Positions 17,542-27,353 of a stretch of 64,000 nt of DNA are shown here, one piece after another (the stretch's first letter is position 1; each line of letters opens with the position of its first letter). The DNA is from Prevotella sp. (lineage in GTDB: Bacteria; Bacteroidota; Bacteroidia; Bacteroidales; Bacteroidaceae): assembly GCA_017619375.1 (NCBI GenBank), contig JAFZSL010000040.1, positions 100,809-164,808 of the forward strand, written 5' to 3'. A program made the position numbers and the translations under genes. Under the pieces are notes generated by a model. It saw only the letters and a program-made list of their open reading frames with translations. It had not been told where the DNA came from and made no database searches.

Positions 17542-18579
17542 ATGAAAAAGACAATTCTTGTTACGGGTGGAACGGGTTTCATCGGTTCCCACACCACCGT
17601 TGAACTACAAGAGGCTGGCTACGATGTCGTCATCGTGGACAACCTCTCCAACTCCAAAATCGAAGTGGTGGATGGCATTGAGAAAATCACTGGCATACGC
17701 CCGGCTTTCGAGCAGGTGGACTGCTGCGACATCGACGCGCTGAAGGCGGTGTTCGCCAAATATCCCGGCATCTGCGGCATCATCCATTTCGCTGCCAGCA
17801 AGGCAGTGGGGGAGAGCGTGGAGAAACCTCTGCTCTATTACAGAAACAACATCAACAGCCTCATCAATCTCTTGGAACTGATGCCGGAGTTCGGGGTGAA
17901 AGGCATCATCTTCTCCTCGAGTTGCACCGTCTACGGACAACCTTCGGCGGAAAACCTCCCCGTGACGGAGAAGGCTCCCATCCAAAAGGCGCTCAGTCCT
18001 TATGGAAACACCAAGCAAATCAATGAGGAAATCATACAGGATTACATACACAGCGGTGCCAACATCAAGTCGGTCATCCTGCGCTATTTCAACCCCATCG
18101 GGGCGCATCCTTCGGCACTGATAGGCGAACTGCCCTTGGGCGTGCCTATGAACCTCATTCCCTTTGTCACACAGACAGCCATCGGCGTGAGGGAGCAACT
18201 GAAGGTGTTTGGAAACGACTACAGCACTCCCGACGGCACTTGCATCCGCGACTATATCTATGTGGTGGATTTGGCCAAGGCCCATGTGGCGGCCATGACA
18301 CGTGTGCTGGAGCAGGAAACCGACCCCGTGGAGGTGTTTAACATCGGCACGGGTAGGGGACTGAGCACCTTGGAAGTGGTGCAGGGATTCGAGAAGGCCA
18401 CCGGAGTGAAACTCAATTGGGCCTTCGCTCCTCGTAGAGAGGGCGACATCGAGAAGGTTTGGGGCAATGTGGACAAAGCCAACAAGGTGCTTGGTTGGAA
18501 GGCCGACACACCTATCGAGGACGTCCTCGCCTCTGCCTGGAAATGGCAACTGAAACTGAGGGAAGACGGCATCATGTGA
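17542..18579 (+). CDS. galE: UDP-glucose 4-epimerase
   Basis: 345 residues, the usual GalE length. It has the NAD-binding TGGTGFIGSH (about 8-17), the catalytic serine region SSSCTVYG (about 123-130), the YGNTK tyrosine/lysine pair (about 154-158), and RYFNPIGAHPS. It interconverts UDP-glucose and UDP-galactose for surface glycans and galactose use. ATG at 17542 is preferred over an upstream start at 17512 because the family-like sequence starts at MKKTILVTGG and the longer form would overlap rnfA. It probably relies on read-through from the rnf operon. Confidence 0.95.
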   Translation: MKKTILVTGGTGFIGSHTTVELQEAGYDVVIVDNLSNSKIEVVDGIEKITGIRPAFEQVDCCDIDALKAVFAKYPGICGIIHFAASKAVGESVEKPLLYYRNNINSLINLLELMPEFGVKGIIFSSSCTVYGQPSAENLPVTEKAPIQKALSPYGNTKQINEEIIQDYIHSGANIKSVILRYFNPIGAHPSALIGELPLGVPMNLIPFVTQTAIGVREQLKVFGNDYSTPDGTCIRDYIYVVDLAKAHVAAMTRVLEQETDPVEVFNIGTGRGLSTLEVVQGFEKATGVKLNWAFAPRREGDIEKVWGNVDKANKVLGWKADTPIEDVLASAWKWQLKLREDGIM

Positions 18580-18601
18580 CGCTGCTTTCACAATGTGAAC
18601 C

Positions 18602-18637
18602 ACGAGGGTGTGTCTATTCATTTAGGCACACCCTCGT
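18602..18637. terminator. Stem-loop between galE and the leftward nuclease gene
   Basis: ACGAGGGTGTG pairs perfectly with CACACCCTCGT around a loop of about 14 nt that can pair further. It lies between two convergent genes and ends with a T-rich stretch, so it probably stops galE transcription. Confidence 0.65.
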
Positions 18638-18655
18638 TGTTGGTGCTCCTGATGC

Positions 18656-21643
18656 CTACACCTGCTTTCTTTTCCCGCAGATGGCTTTGTAGGCACAGTA
18701 GAAGCAGGTATCCTTGTCGCTGGTGGGTTGGAATGGTTCGTTGGGCTCGAGGATATGCGCCACCAATTCTGACAGTCTTTTTTCGAAATCGGCGTTGTAC
18801 TCGCTGATGTTGAGGATGTCTTGTTTGTTGAATCGCAAGACGGGGGAGTACTTTTCGTCTTTGGCTTTTTGGATGAAGAGGAGGACGGGGCTCACCGGCA
18901 AGTGATTGGGGTTCACTTCCTCGTCACGGCTCACGAGCATGGAGTAAAGCATGGTCTGTAGGAAATAGTCGCTGTGAGCGGAGATTTTTTCCGACATGAA
19001 TACTTCCTCCATTCCGTTGAGGGAAAGGCTGTTTTTATTCAAATAGCCGGTCTTGTAGTCCACCACGCGGATGCGTCGCCCTTTGTCGTCTTCCACTTCG
19101 TCCAACCTGTCGATGCGTCCGCCTATCTTCACCTTGCGGGTGCCAAGGCTGGTGGTCACCTCGATGGTGGAGAAGATGTCTCCTTCATGGCCTCGGATGG
19201 TGAAGGGTGCAAGTTCTTTGTCGATGGCCATCAACTGTTGTAGGTAGCGTATCAGGACTTTGCGGTTGATAAGTTGCAACCCGTTGTATTCCGGGAGTTG
19301 TTTGTTGTCTTTCGGCTTGAAGAGGTTTTTCATGAAGGCCTTGTCCAGGTTGCGCTCTATCACGGAAGGGTTTTTCAGTACGTTGTCGATTTGCTGGGGA
19401 TGTATCACCACGCCGGCATTGGCGAAGGGATGTTTGGTGTCGATTTTTTCACGGTCGACGCCGCTGATTTCGTCATAGATGAATTGGATGGAGTCATGGA
19501 AGATGCTTCCGAAAGTGCGATGGTCGATGTCGGTGGTTTCTTCTTCCGGTTCCTTGATGTTGGCCACGTATTTGTAGAAAAACAGCAGTGGGCAACGGAG
19601 ATAACTGTTGATGGCGGTGGGGGAGAGTTTTGACATGGCGTTGAGGCGTTCCATCACCTTTTCGCTCTTCTCTATGCCGTATCTTTCCGTGATGGTGGGT
19701 TTTTGCGTGGTGATGAGTGCTTGGCGTTTGATGTCATGCCGCCCTTCCACCAGGAGTTGGAGCATGAAACGGCTCTTCTCGCCGGTGTGCTTGTCATCGG
19801 CAGCGTTGCCATACATGATGGTGATGTCGGAGGCGCGTTGCAACATGCGGTAGAAATAGTAGGCGTAGATGCCCACTTTCATGTCGATGGTGGTCAGTCC
19901 GAAGGCTTTGCGGATGCTCTGTGGGATGAACGAGGGCGTGTCGATGCCTCGTGGCATGTTGCCTTCGTTGCAGGAGAGCACGAGCAAGTGGTCGAAGTCG
20001 AGGTTGCGGGTTTCCAACACGCCCATCACTTGCAGCCCGATGGCTGGTTCGCCATGGAAGGGGATGGTCGTGGTGGCGACCAGCTCTTGGAGCAGTCGTT
20101 GGTAGGTGATGGTGTCGATTTTCAGTTCGTCTTGGTCGAAGAGGTTCTGCAGGCGGTTGAGGAGGGTGTAGGCCCTGAAAAGCGACTCGTGGGTGAGGGG
20201 CTCTTCTTGCTTGTTCTGCTGGGCGGTCATCGCCACTTGTCGCAGGATGTCGAGCATCCATTGGTTCACCTCCCTGTTGGCATCGTATTCCCGGTCTTTC
20301 GTCTGTGAGATGCCGGTGTCGCGGAAGAGCAGCCGTGTGCCATCGTCCTTCTGCAACTCCTCGCGGGTGGGGAAATAGATGTGGTCGGTGACGAGATGAT
20401 GGCGCAATTCTGAAGCATCGGGGACGATGTAGGGAGCGTAGGGGTGGCTGAGAAGGGTGAGGACGAATTGCTGGCGGTACTTGTTGTTGCCGGCCCGGCC
20501 TTGGAAGGCGAGTTCGGTGAGTTGTTTCACGAGCGATGCGGCAGCTGTCTGCATGAGAGGGAAGCCTGTGGTGATGTTGATGTCGGTGACGTTTCCCGGG
20601 ATGGAGTGCAGCACGGTGTGGAGCAATCCTTCGTTGCAGAGCACCACGGCGCTTCTGTTGCCGGCTTTCACACGTTGCTCGTTTTCGAGCCATTGGTTGA
20701 CGTAACGTCCTTGCATGCTGTCGGTGGTTGCACCGATGAACGTGATGTCTTTCTCTTTTTCGAATTGGTCGTAGATGTCGGAATCGTTGTCGAATTCGTT
20801 GCCAAACTCATCCACGAAGGTCTTCAGTAGTTCTCCGGCTTCGTGGGCTTGCTTGGAGTTCTTCGCAGGCATGTAGTAGTGGTCGAAGTCCCAGTAGAAG
20901 ATGGCCTTCCCTGCCTGGCGGAGTCGTTTGAATAGTTGGTATTCCACCTTTTGCAGGGCGTTGAATCCGACGAAGGCATAGGTGTTGTCGCCGAAGTCAA
21001 CCTCCTCGTCCTCCACCACTTCGCGGTATAGTGCTCCTTCGTAGGTCAGTCCTTGCTTTGCCAACCGTTGGCGGAAGTCGTTGTAGATGTCTCCGAGTCG
21101 GTTCCACAACTGTAGGAATTTCCTCTTCAGATAGGTTGTCTGCTCTTCATTGAAGTCTTGGAAGAAATGCTTGAGCACCTCTATCTGGGGTTCTGTGAGG
21201 TAGTCGGCGGTGTCATAACTGTGGAGGTCGCTGAGGTTGGCGAAGACCCCCTGCGCGTTGGCCATGCTCTTGTCGATGTCGTCGAAGTCGGAGAGCAGCA
21301 CCTTGCCCCATGCAAAGAATTTGTCCAGGCTTTCGTCGTTTTCCGGGTAGGAGGTGAAACAGTGCCATAGGTCGCAGATGAGTTTGATGTCGTCGGCCAC
21401 GATGAGTTTGGAGTGCTCGCGGAAGAGGTCGCTGATGGTGGTGATTTCGGGGCACCACAAGGGTTGTTGCGTGAGGCGCGAGAGGTGTTCCTTGAGAAAG
21501 AGCGATGCCCTTTTGTTGGGAAAGACAATGGTGACGTGGGAGAGGTCGTTGCCGTATTTCCCGTACAGGTCTCGTGCCACATGCTCGAGGAATGGTGTGG
21601 CAAGGGGTTTGTTCTCTGCTGATGAATGATGGTTGGGTGTCAT
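18656..21643 (-). CDS. addB: AddB-type exonuclease subunit (PD-(D/E)XK nuclease family)
   Basis: 995 residues. The C-terminal nuclease domain has the PD-(D/E)XK core RIRVVDYKTGYLN. The iron-sulfur cysteines fit AddB: AINSYLRCPLLFFYKYV upstream and CFYCAYKAIC (C-x2-C-x5-C) at the extreme C-terminus. No Walker A motif is visible near the N-terminus; the sequence there reads VTIVFPNKRASLFL. With AddA it would resect double-strand breaks for RecA loading. The start at 21643 is set by the 4-bp overlap with the upstream addA-like gene; the longer open frame runs back through that gene and is not real. Assigned as AddB from cysteines and context. Confidence 0.82.
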   Translation of the reverse strand: MTPNHHSSAENKPLATPFLEHVARDLYGKYGNDLSHVTIVFPNKRASLFLKEHLSRLTQQPLWCPEITTISDLFREHSKLIVADDIKLICDLWHCFTSYPENDESLDKFFAWGKVLLSDFDDIDKSMANAQGVFANLSDLHSYDTADYLTEPQIEVLKHFFQDFNEEQTTYLKRKFLQLWNRLGDIYNDFRQRLAKQGLTYEGALYREVVEDEEVDFGDNTYAFVGFNALQKVEYQLFKRLRQAGKAIFYWDFDHYYMPAKNSKQAHEAGELLKTFVDEFGNEFDNDSDIYDQFEKEKDITFIGATTDSMQGRYVNQWLENEQRVKAGNRSAVVLCNEGLLHTVLHSIPGNVTDINITTGFPLMQTAAASLVKQLTELAFQGRAGNNKYRQQFVLTLLSHPYAPYIVPDASELRHHLVTDHIYFPTREELQKDDGTRLLFRDTGISQTKDREYDANREVNQWMLDILRQVAMTAQQNKQEEPLTHESLFRAYTLLNRLQNLFDQDELKIDTITYQRLLQELVATTTIPFHGEPAIGLQVMGVLETRNLDFDHLLVLSCNEGNMPRGIDTPSFIPQSIRKAFGLTTIDMKVGIYAYYFYRMLQRASDITIMYGNAADDKHTGEKSRFMLQLLVEGRHDIKRQALITTQKPTITERYGIEKSEKVMERLNAMSKLSPTAINSYLRCPLLFFYKYVANIKEPEEETTDIDHRTFGSIFHDSIQFIYDEISGVDREKIDTKHPFANAGVVIHPQQIDNVLKNPSVIERNLDKAFMKNLFKPKDNKQLPEYNGLQLINRKVLIRYLQQLMAIDKELAPFTIRGHEGDIFSTIEVTTSLGTRKVKIGGRIDRLDEVEDDKGRRIRVVDYKTGYLNKNSLSLNGMEEVFMSEKISAHSDYFLQTMLYSMLVSRDEEVNPNHLPVSPVLLFIQKAKDEKYSPVLRFNKQDILNISEYNADFEKRLSELVAHILEPNEPFQPTSDKDTCFYCAYKAICGKRKQV

Positions 21644-24600
21644 GGCTTTTTCTGTGGTTTTACGGGTACGACTTTGTTTTCTCCTACATACCAGAGGAAT
21701 CCCTCCACCTGGTTGTGACCCATATTCTGGAGTTGTTCGATGTATTTTTCCACTTGTTCCTTGTGTCCAGTCCAAGGCTTTCCGAATTTGTAGTCCACCA
21801 CGATGGTTCGCTCGCCGTTGGTCATCACGCGGTCGGGGCGCATGTCTTTCAGTTCCCCTTCCTTGTTGTGATAGAGGATGGAGCATTCGTTGTGTAGTTT
21901 CCATTTAGGCGAGAACCATTCCTTCACTTGCTTGTTGGACAAGGCTCGTTGGAGCAGGTGGCGCAGTTCATCGGGACTGGTCTCGTCATAGATGACGCCT
22001 TCGTGTTGCATTTGGTGCAGTACGCGCTCGATGTCGTCTACGGTTCTCAGTTTGGAGAAGATGTTGTGGAGCAGGTTGCCTCTCTCGATGTAACTGGCTC
22101 GCAAGAGGGTGTTCTCATCTGTGGTGGTGAAGGCTTGGCTGTTGTTGCTTTGTCGGAAGGTGGCGCGTGAGGCATGTGACTTCAATCGTATGCTGATGCT
22201 CTCTTCAGGTTGCAGGAAGATGTTTTGGCTTTCATCCTTCTTCTTGGAGGTGTCCTTGGTTTCCTGGAAACACTGTCCGTAGTCGAAGACGATGGTTTTA
22301 TCTTCCTCGTTGACTTGCATTGTGGCATCGAGGGCCTCGAGTGTTTCCTTTGTGTCGTCGGGCAGGGAGTACTCGAAAGGTTGTGTCAAGAGCGGCAGGC
22401 ATTGCTCTATCAGGATGCCACGGTGGGAATGGGTGTTGTCGTCCAGTTTCGATGATTTCGCCTTGAGGGTGCCGTAGACGAAGAGCCTCTCCTTGGCGCG
22501 GGTGAAGGCCACATAGAGCAGGTTGAGGTTGTCGACGGAGTTTTGGAGATGCTCGTTCTTGTAGTTCTCGTCGTATACCGTGCCTTCCATGTTCTTCCTG
22601 CTGAAACCGATGGGAATGACGGGTAGTTTGTCGAATGGCGGCGTATCGGTGTGGCACCAAAGGATGCTGTCCTTTTCCATGTTCCAGTGGCAGAAGGGGA
22701 TGATGAGGTTTTCATATTCCAATCCCTTGCTTTTGTGTATGGTGACCATCCTCACTCCATCCACATTGTCGCCATGGATGTTTTTATTATGGTAGTTGTC
22801 ATCCCATGCTTCCAGAAACCTGCTGATGTCCGAGGTGTTTTCTTTCATGTATTCTGCCAGGATGTCGTGGAAGGTGCACAGGTAGGCGTTTTGTCCATCC
22901 ATGCGGTCAAGTTGGAAAATGTTGTAGATGCTTTCCACCAGGTCGGCAAGGGGTTGTGTGCGCAGGTGTGAGAAGTCTTGTGGGCCGCGGAATCCCGACG
23001 GCAGCCATTCCTTGAACGCGTGTTCCACGTCGTTCTCGTCGTAGGAGAGCATCAAGGTGTCGTCGGCGATGTCGTTGCCCATGACTTGGCATTGGAAGGT
23101 TTTTGCCAAGGTGCATTTGCCGAGCACGTCGTTCTCGTTGACGAGTATGCGCAAGGCGGTGATGATGGTGTCGACGGCGAGCGAGGAATCCAGGCGGAAG
23201 GCTTCGTCGGAGACGATGCGGATGTCGGGCTCGTTTTTTTGGAAATAGTCGGCGGTCCTCTCTATTTCCATGTTGCTGCGTGCAAGGATGGCGATGGCTC
23301 TTTGAGACACTCCGTGTGCCATCAAGTCCTTGATGGTGTCGGAGATGCGCTGCATGATGACTTCCTTGTGTGTCTCCTTTTCCATTAATTCCACGTGCAC
23401 GTAGCCGGTGTCGCCTTTGTTCTTCGCCACTTTTTGCTCCACATCGCTGTAGGCGAGTCGCAATTGGGCGGCTTGGGGACCCACGAATCCCGACAAGCGT
23501 TGGTATTCCAGTTGCCTTGCCACGATGAAGAAATGGTTGTTGAATTCCACCACCTTTCGCGAAGAGCGGTAGTTGGTGTCGAGCGATTTCACCTCCACCA
23601 TGTTGTTGTGGAATTTGCTCTCAATGTTGTTGAGCAGTTCCCAATCGCCTGAGCGCCAGCGGTAGATGCTTTGCTTGACATCTCCCACGATGAGGTTGCT
23701 GGTGCCTTGGTGCATCAAGTCCTGCAGCAGCACTTTGAAGTTTTCCCATTGCACGGTGCTGGTGTCTTGGAACTCGTCTATCATGATGTGCTTGAGGAAT
23801 GTTCCTGTCTTTTCGAAGATGAATGGCGTGTCGCTGCCTTCGATGAGGGCGTTGAGCATTCCTTGCGTGTCGCTGAGTAAGAAGCGGTTGGCGTCGTTGT
23901 TGATTTTCCTGACGCTCTGCTCGATGCTGTCGAGCAGCCTTAATTGGTCGATGTGGTTGAGGATGAGTTCAACCGACTTCTTCAGTGAAAAACAGCGTTG
24001 GCGGTCGGCTTCTGTGGTTTGGAGGAGGGGTATCAGCCGTGTGCGTGCCAATGCGGTGATGGCGGCGCGGTCGCTTTTGCTACTGGGCCATCTCTCGGCG
24101 TCGTCAAGGAGGGGCCTGACATGAGTGCTGAGCGGTGCGTTGTTGAAATCCCCGTTTCGTAGTTTGGTGAAATAGTTATAGACACCTTGGGAACCTTGGT
24201 AGAAGTCTTTTGATGTATAACTGGCCGTGGCCTCGAAGAACTCTTCTCCATGGGCCTTCATCGTATCTATGCACTCGTTCTTGATTTTCCACAATTCTGC
24301 CTTGAATAGTGTGAAGAAATCGGGCTGGCTGAGTTTCGCTTGCAGTTCTTTACGATACTTCTTATAGGAATCCTTGAAGATGTTTTCACCGAATTTCTTC
24401 ACGTGTTGTATGACGTTCCATTTTTTGCCTTCATCGATTTTGCTGATGATGAATTCCATGATCCAGGAGAGGACATGGTCGTGGCTCGTGAGTGAGTCTA
24501 TCATCTTGTCTACGGCCTCTTGCTCCACCTCCTTGTCGTTCAGTTCAAGACGGAGGTTGGCGGTGAGGTCGAGTTCACGGGCAAGGTTCCTGAGGATGCG

Positions 24601-24957
24601 TTGGAAGAACTTGTCTATGGTCTCCACGCGGAAGGAGGTGTAGTCGTGGATGATGTTGTTGAGTGCAAGACGGGCGTTCTCACGGACGGTTTGCTCGCTC
24701 ACCTGCATCTCGCTGGTGATTTTGTCGAGGTAGTCATTGGAGTCGTCGTATCCGTTGGCCAAGCCATGGAGTTGGCTGATGATGCGTTGCTTCATCTCCT
24801 CCGTGGCCTTGTTGGTGAAGGTGACGGCAAGGATGTTGCGATAACTCTCTGGGTTGTCAACCAGGAGTTTGATGTATTCCACGGCGAGGGTGAAGGTCTT
24901 TCCGCTTCCCGCGCTGGCTTTATACACTTTCAATGGGGGGGATGAGTGATTGGTCAT
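21640..24957 (-). CDS. addA: AddA-type UvrD-family helicase/nuclease
   Basis: 1105 residues. N-terminal Walker A KASAGSGKTFTLA (about 12-24), motif Ia AVTFTNKATEEMK, a Walker B segment around IMIDEFQDTS, GDVKQSIYRWRSGDW, then TIHKSKGLEYENLI and LLYVAFTRAKERLFV, the full superfamily 1A set. The C-terminal domain has the nuclease core MRPDRVM followed by IVVDYKFGK and a helix with QLQNMG. This is the AddA/RexA arrangement. The start at 24957 is chosen because the protein becomes UvrD-like there, just after a clear promoter; the longer frame reaching 25803 overlaps the divergent GH92 gene. Role: processing of double-strand breaks. Confidence 0.88.
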   Translation of the reverse strand: MTNHSSPPLKVYKASAGSGKTFTLAVEYIKLLVDNPESYRNILAVTFTNKATEEMKQRIISQLHGLANGYDDSNDYLDKITSEMQVSEQTVRENARLALNNIIHDYTSFRVETIDKFFQRILRNLARELDLTANLRLELNDKEVEQEAVDKMIDSLTSHDHVLSWIMEFIISKIDEGKKWNVIQHVKKFGENIFKDSYKKYRKELQAKLSQPDFFTLFKAELWKIKNECIDTMKAHGEEFFEATASYTSKDFYQGSQGVYNYFTKLRNGDFNNAPLSTHVRPLLDDAERWPSSKSDRAAITALARTRLIPLLQTTEADRQRCFSLKKSVELILNHIDQLRLLDSIEQSVRKINNDANRFLLSDTQGMLNALIEGSDTPFIFEKTGTFLKHIMIDEFQDTSTVQWENFKVLLQDLMHQGTSNLIVGDVKQSIYRWRSGDWELLNNIESKFHNNMVEVKSLDTNYRSSRKVVEFNNHFFIVARQLEYQRLSGFVGPQAAQLRLAYSDVEQKVAKNKGDTGYVHVELMEKETHKEVIMQRISDTIKDLMAHGVSQRAIAILARSNMEIERTADYFQKNEPDIRIVSDEAFRLDSSLAVDTIITALRILVNENDVLGKCTLAKTFQCQVMGNDIADDTLMLSYDENDVEHAFKEWLPSGFRGPQDFSHLRTQPLADLVESIYNIFQLDRMDGQNAYLCTFHDILAEYMKENTSDISRFLEAWDDNYHNKNIHGDNVDGVRMVTIHKSKGLEYENLIIPFCHWNMEKDSILWCHTDTPPFDKLPVIPIGFSRKNMEGTVYDENYKNEHLQNSVDNLNLLYVAFTRAKERLFVYGTLKAKSSKLDDNTHSHRGILIEQCLPLLTQPFEYSLPDDTKETLEALDATMQVNEEDKTIVFDYGQCFQETKDTSKKKDESQNIFLQPEESISIRLKSHASRATFRQSNNSQAFTTTDENTLLRASYIERGNLLHNIFSKLRTVDDIERVLHQMQHEGVIYDETSPDELRHLLQRALSNKQVKEWFSPKWKLHNECSILYHNKEGELKDMRPDRVMTNGERTIVVDYKFGKPWTGHKEQVEKYIEQLQNMGHNQVEGFLWYVGENKVVPVKPQKKP

Positions 24958-25061
24958 TCTTTGTATGAGATTATTGGGGGTGGGAGGGTTTGGGAGTGGA
25001 TAGGAAGTAGCAGGAGTTAATGGGCGATGATGGGATGGTTGATGGTATCTTTTCTTTTTTA

Positions 25062-25094
25062 TTGCAAAAGTACGCTTTTCTTTTGATATTTTTG
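25062..25094 (+). promoter_or_regulatory. Promoter of the GH92 gene
   Basis: TTG at 25062-25064 and TATTTTTG at 25087-25094, spaced 22 nt. The upstream box interlocks with the -7 box of the opposite-strand addA promoter at 25065-25072. The leader to ATG 25171 is about 70 nt. Confidence 0.5.
25065..25072 (-). promoter_or_regulatory. -7 box for the addAB operon
   Basis: TACTTTTG on the minus strand, a match to TAnnTTTG, about 108 bases before the addA ATG. It overlaps the divergent GH92 promoter region, so the two transcription units may compete for polymerase. Confidence 0.5.
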
Positions 25095-25170
25095 TGCTTT
25101 TGTGTGGTTGTCTGATATACTTTTTTTGTCTTTTTTGCGTTTGATAGGAAAACTGAATGAGACAGGTGGT

Positions 25171-27327
25171 ATGAAAAGGTTGCTTTTGCTTCTTCTGGGC
25201 GTCTGCTCTGTCACCTTCGCGGCATGGGCGGATGGTGGCCTTGTCCGTTATGTCAATCCTTGGATTGGCACTGGCGGTCACGGCCATGTGTTCCTTGGGG
25301 CCAACGTGCCTTTCGGCTTTGTCCAACTGGGTCCCACCGAGCATACGCGGGGATGGGACTGGTGCTCCGGCTACCATGTCTCCGACTCCATCCTCATCGG
25401 GTTCGGCCATCAGCACCTCAGTGGCACCGGCATAGGTGAATTGGGCGACGTGGCGCTGTTGCCCGTGGCAGACAGGTGTCAGCGAGAGGTGCGCTTCTCC
25501 CACGACGAGGAACGGGTGGAACCGGGCTTTTACCAGATAGACTTGCACGACCCTGAGGTGCGGGTGGAACTCACCGCCACGTGTCGCGTGGGCTTCCATC
25601 GCTATTCCTTCCGAGGGTCGGATGCCTTGTTGCGTCTCGACTTGCGTCAAGGCATTGGATGGGACCGGATGACAAGGACCTCCATCCAGCAAGAGAGCCC
25701 CACTGTCCTTTCTGGATTCCGCTATTCGAGCGGGTGGGCAGAAGAGCAGCGCGTCTATTTCGTGGCGGAGTTTTCCCAGCCGGTGAGCATGGTGGAGCAA
25801 CAAGGCGACACTGTGGCCCTCTTGCGTGCGGAGGACTTGTCGAAACCCCTTCTGGTGAAATGTGCCTTGTCGCCCGTGGGGGTGTCACAGGCCAAGATGA
25901 ACATGGCGGCGGAACTGCCGCATTGGGATTTCGACCAGGTGAGGAGGGAGGCTTCCTTGGCCTGGGAGAAGGAGTTGGGCAAGGTGCGTGTGGAAGCAGC
26001 ACATGATGCCTCTCCCGACGACCTCGTGGTGTTCTACACCTCGCTCTTCCATACCATGGTGGCTCCGTCGGTGTTCTGCGATGTCGATGGTTCCTACCGG
26101 GGAGTGAGAGGGCGGGTGCACCAAGTGAGCCATGTCAACTACACCACCTTCTCCCTATGGGACACCTACCGGGCGGCTCATCCGCTCATGACGCTCATCC
26201 ATCCGGAGAAACAAGCCGACATCGCTCAGACCATGCTCGACATCTTCGACCAGCAGGGGAAACTGCCGGTGTGGCACCTGATGGGCAACGAGACCGACTG
26301 CATGGTGGGCAATCCCGGCGTGCCGGTGCTGGCCGACTTGGTGTTGAAAGGGTATGTGGCCGACAAGGAGCGTGCCTTCAAGGCCATGAGGTCGTCGGCT
26401 ATGCTCGATGAGAGGGGAATGGGGTTGCTGAAGCAATATGGATTCCTCCCTTACGACAAAGACTCCACCTATGAGACGGTGGCGAAAGGATTGGAATATG
26501 CTCTCGCCGACCATTGCGTGGCAGAGGTGGCGAAGGCGCTGGGCCACCGCGACGACTACCGCTATTTCCACCAGCGGAGCCTCGCCTACCAACAATACTT
26601 CGACAAGAAGACGGGCTTCATGCGGGGAAAAGGAGCGGACGGAAGATTCCGGGAGCCTTTCAATCCCTTCCGCAGCATCCACCAGCACGATGACTACACG
26701 GAGGGCAACGCGTGGCAGTACACCTGGCTCGTTCCTCACGACGTTCATGGGCTGGCCCGCCTCTTCGGGTCTGAGGAAAGGTTTGTGGAAAAACTCGACT
26801 CGCTCTTCATCGTGGAGGGCGACCTCGGGGAGGGCGCACCGCCCGACGTGTCGGGACTCATAGGCCAGTATGCACACGGCAACGAGCCCAGCCACCACGT
26901 CATCTATATGTACAACTATGTGGGGCAGCCGTGGAAGACGGCACAAATGGTGAGGAAGACGATGGAGATGCTTTACCGCAACGATGTCGACGGCCTCTGC
27001 GGCAATGAGGACGTGGGGCAGATGTCGGCATGGTATGTCCTTTCTGCCATGGGCTTCTACCAAGTGGAACCGGCGGGAGGGAAATATGTCATCGGGACGC
27101 CGCTCTTCGCAAAATGCGAAGTCGACGTGGGTGACGGGAAGACCTTCCAAGTCGTCGCCCATCATGCTGGAAAAGAAAACATCTATGTGCAAAAGGCTGT
27201 CCTCAATGGAAAGCCACTTTCACGCTCTTACCTCACTTTCCAAGAAATCAAACAGGGGGCGATGCTGGAACTTTTCATGGGACCTTCGCCTTCTGACTGG
27301 GGAACACGGAGTGGCGACCGCCCGTGA
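25171..27327 (+). CDS. Secreted GH92 family alpha-mannosidase
   Basis: 718 residues with a signal peptide (RLLLLLLGVCSVTFAAWADG). The mature N-terminus VNPWIGTGGHGHVFLGANVP is the GH92 start, followed by FGFVQLGPTEHTRGWDWCSGYH. The catalytic (alpha/alpha)6 domain includes GNETDCMVGNPGVPVLADL, EGNAWQYTWLVPHDVHGL and GNEDVGQMSAWYVLSAMGFY, all family signatures. GH92 enzymes are calcium-dependent exo-acting alpha-mannosidases, mostly cutting alpha-1,2 links of N-glycans or yeast mannan in the periplasm. The linkage preference cannot be read here. ATG 25171 begins the signal peptide. No SusCD pair is adjacent. Confidence 0.92.
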   Translation: MKRLLLLLLGVCSVTFAAWADGGLVRYVNPWIGTGGHGHVFLGANVPFGFVQLGPTEHTRGWDWCSGYHVSDSILIGFGHQHLSGTGIGELGDVALLPVADRCQREVRFSHDEERVEPGFYQIDLHDPEVRVELTATCRVGFHRYSFRGSDALLRLDLRQGIGWDRMTRTSIQQESPTVLSGFRYSSGWAEEQRVYFVAEFSQPVSMVEQQGDTVALLRAEDLSKPLLVKCALSPVGVSQAKMNMAAELPHWDFDQVRREASLAWEKELGKVRVEAAHDASPDDLVVFYTSLFHTMVAPSVFCDVDGSYRGVRGRVHQVSHVNYTTFSLWDTYRAAHPLMTLIHPEKQADIAQTMLDIFDQQGKLPVWHLMGNETDCMVGNPGVPVLADLVLKGYVADKERAFKAMRSSAMLDERGMGLLKQYGFLPYDKDSTYETVAKGLEYALADHCVAEVAKALGHRDDYRYFHQRSLAYQQYFDKKTGFMRGKGADGRFREPFNPFRSIHQHDDYTEGNAWQYTWLVPHDVHGLARLFGSEERFVEKLDSLFIVEGDLGEGAPPDVSGLIGQYAHGNEPSHHVIYMYNYVGQPWKTAQMVRKTMEMLYRNDVDGLCGNEDVGQMSAWYVLSAMGFYQVEPAGGKYVIGTPLFAKCEVDVGDGKTFQVVAHHAGKENIYVQKAVLNGKPLSRSYLTFQEIKQGAMLELFMGPSPSDWGTRSGDRP

Positions 27328-27353
27328 GAAACCAATAAACAGCAAAGACTTAA

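Noticed and set aside
24958-25803. N-terminal extension of the AddA-like protein
   Set aside because: It overlaps the divergent GH92 gene and its promoter; family similarity begins at residue 1 of the 24957 start.
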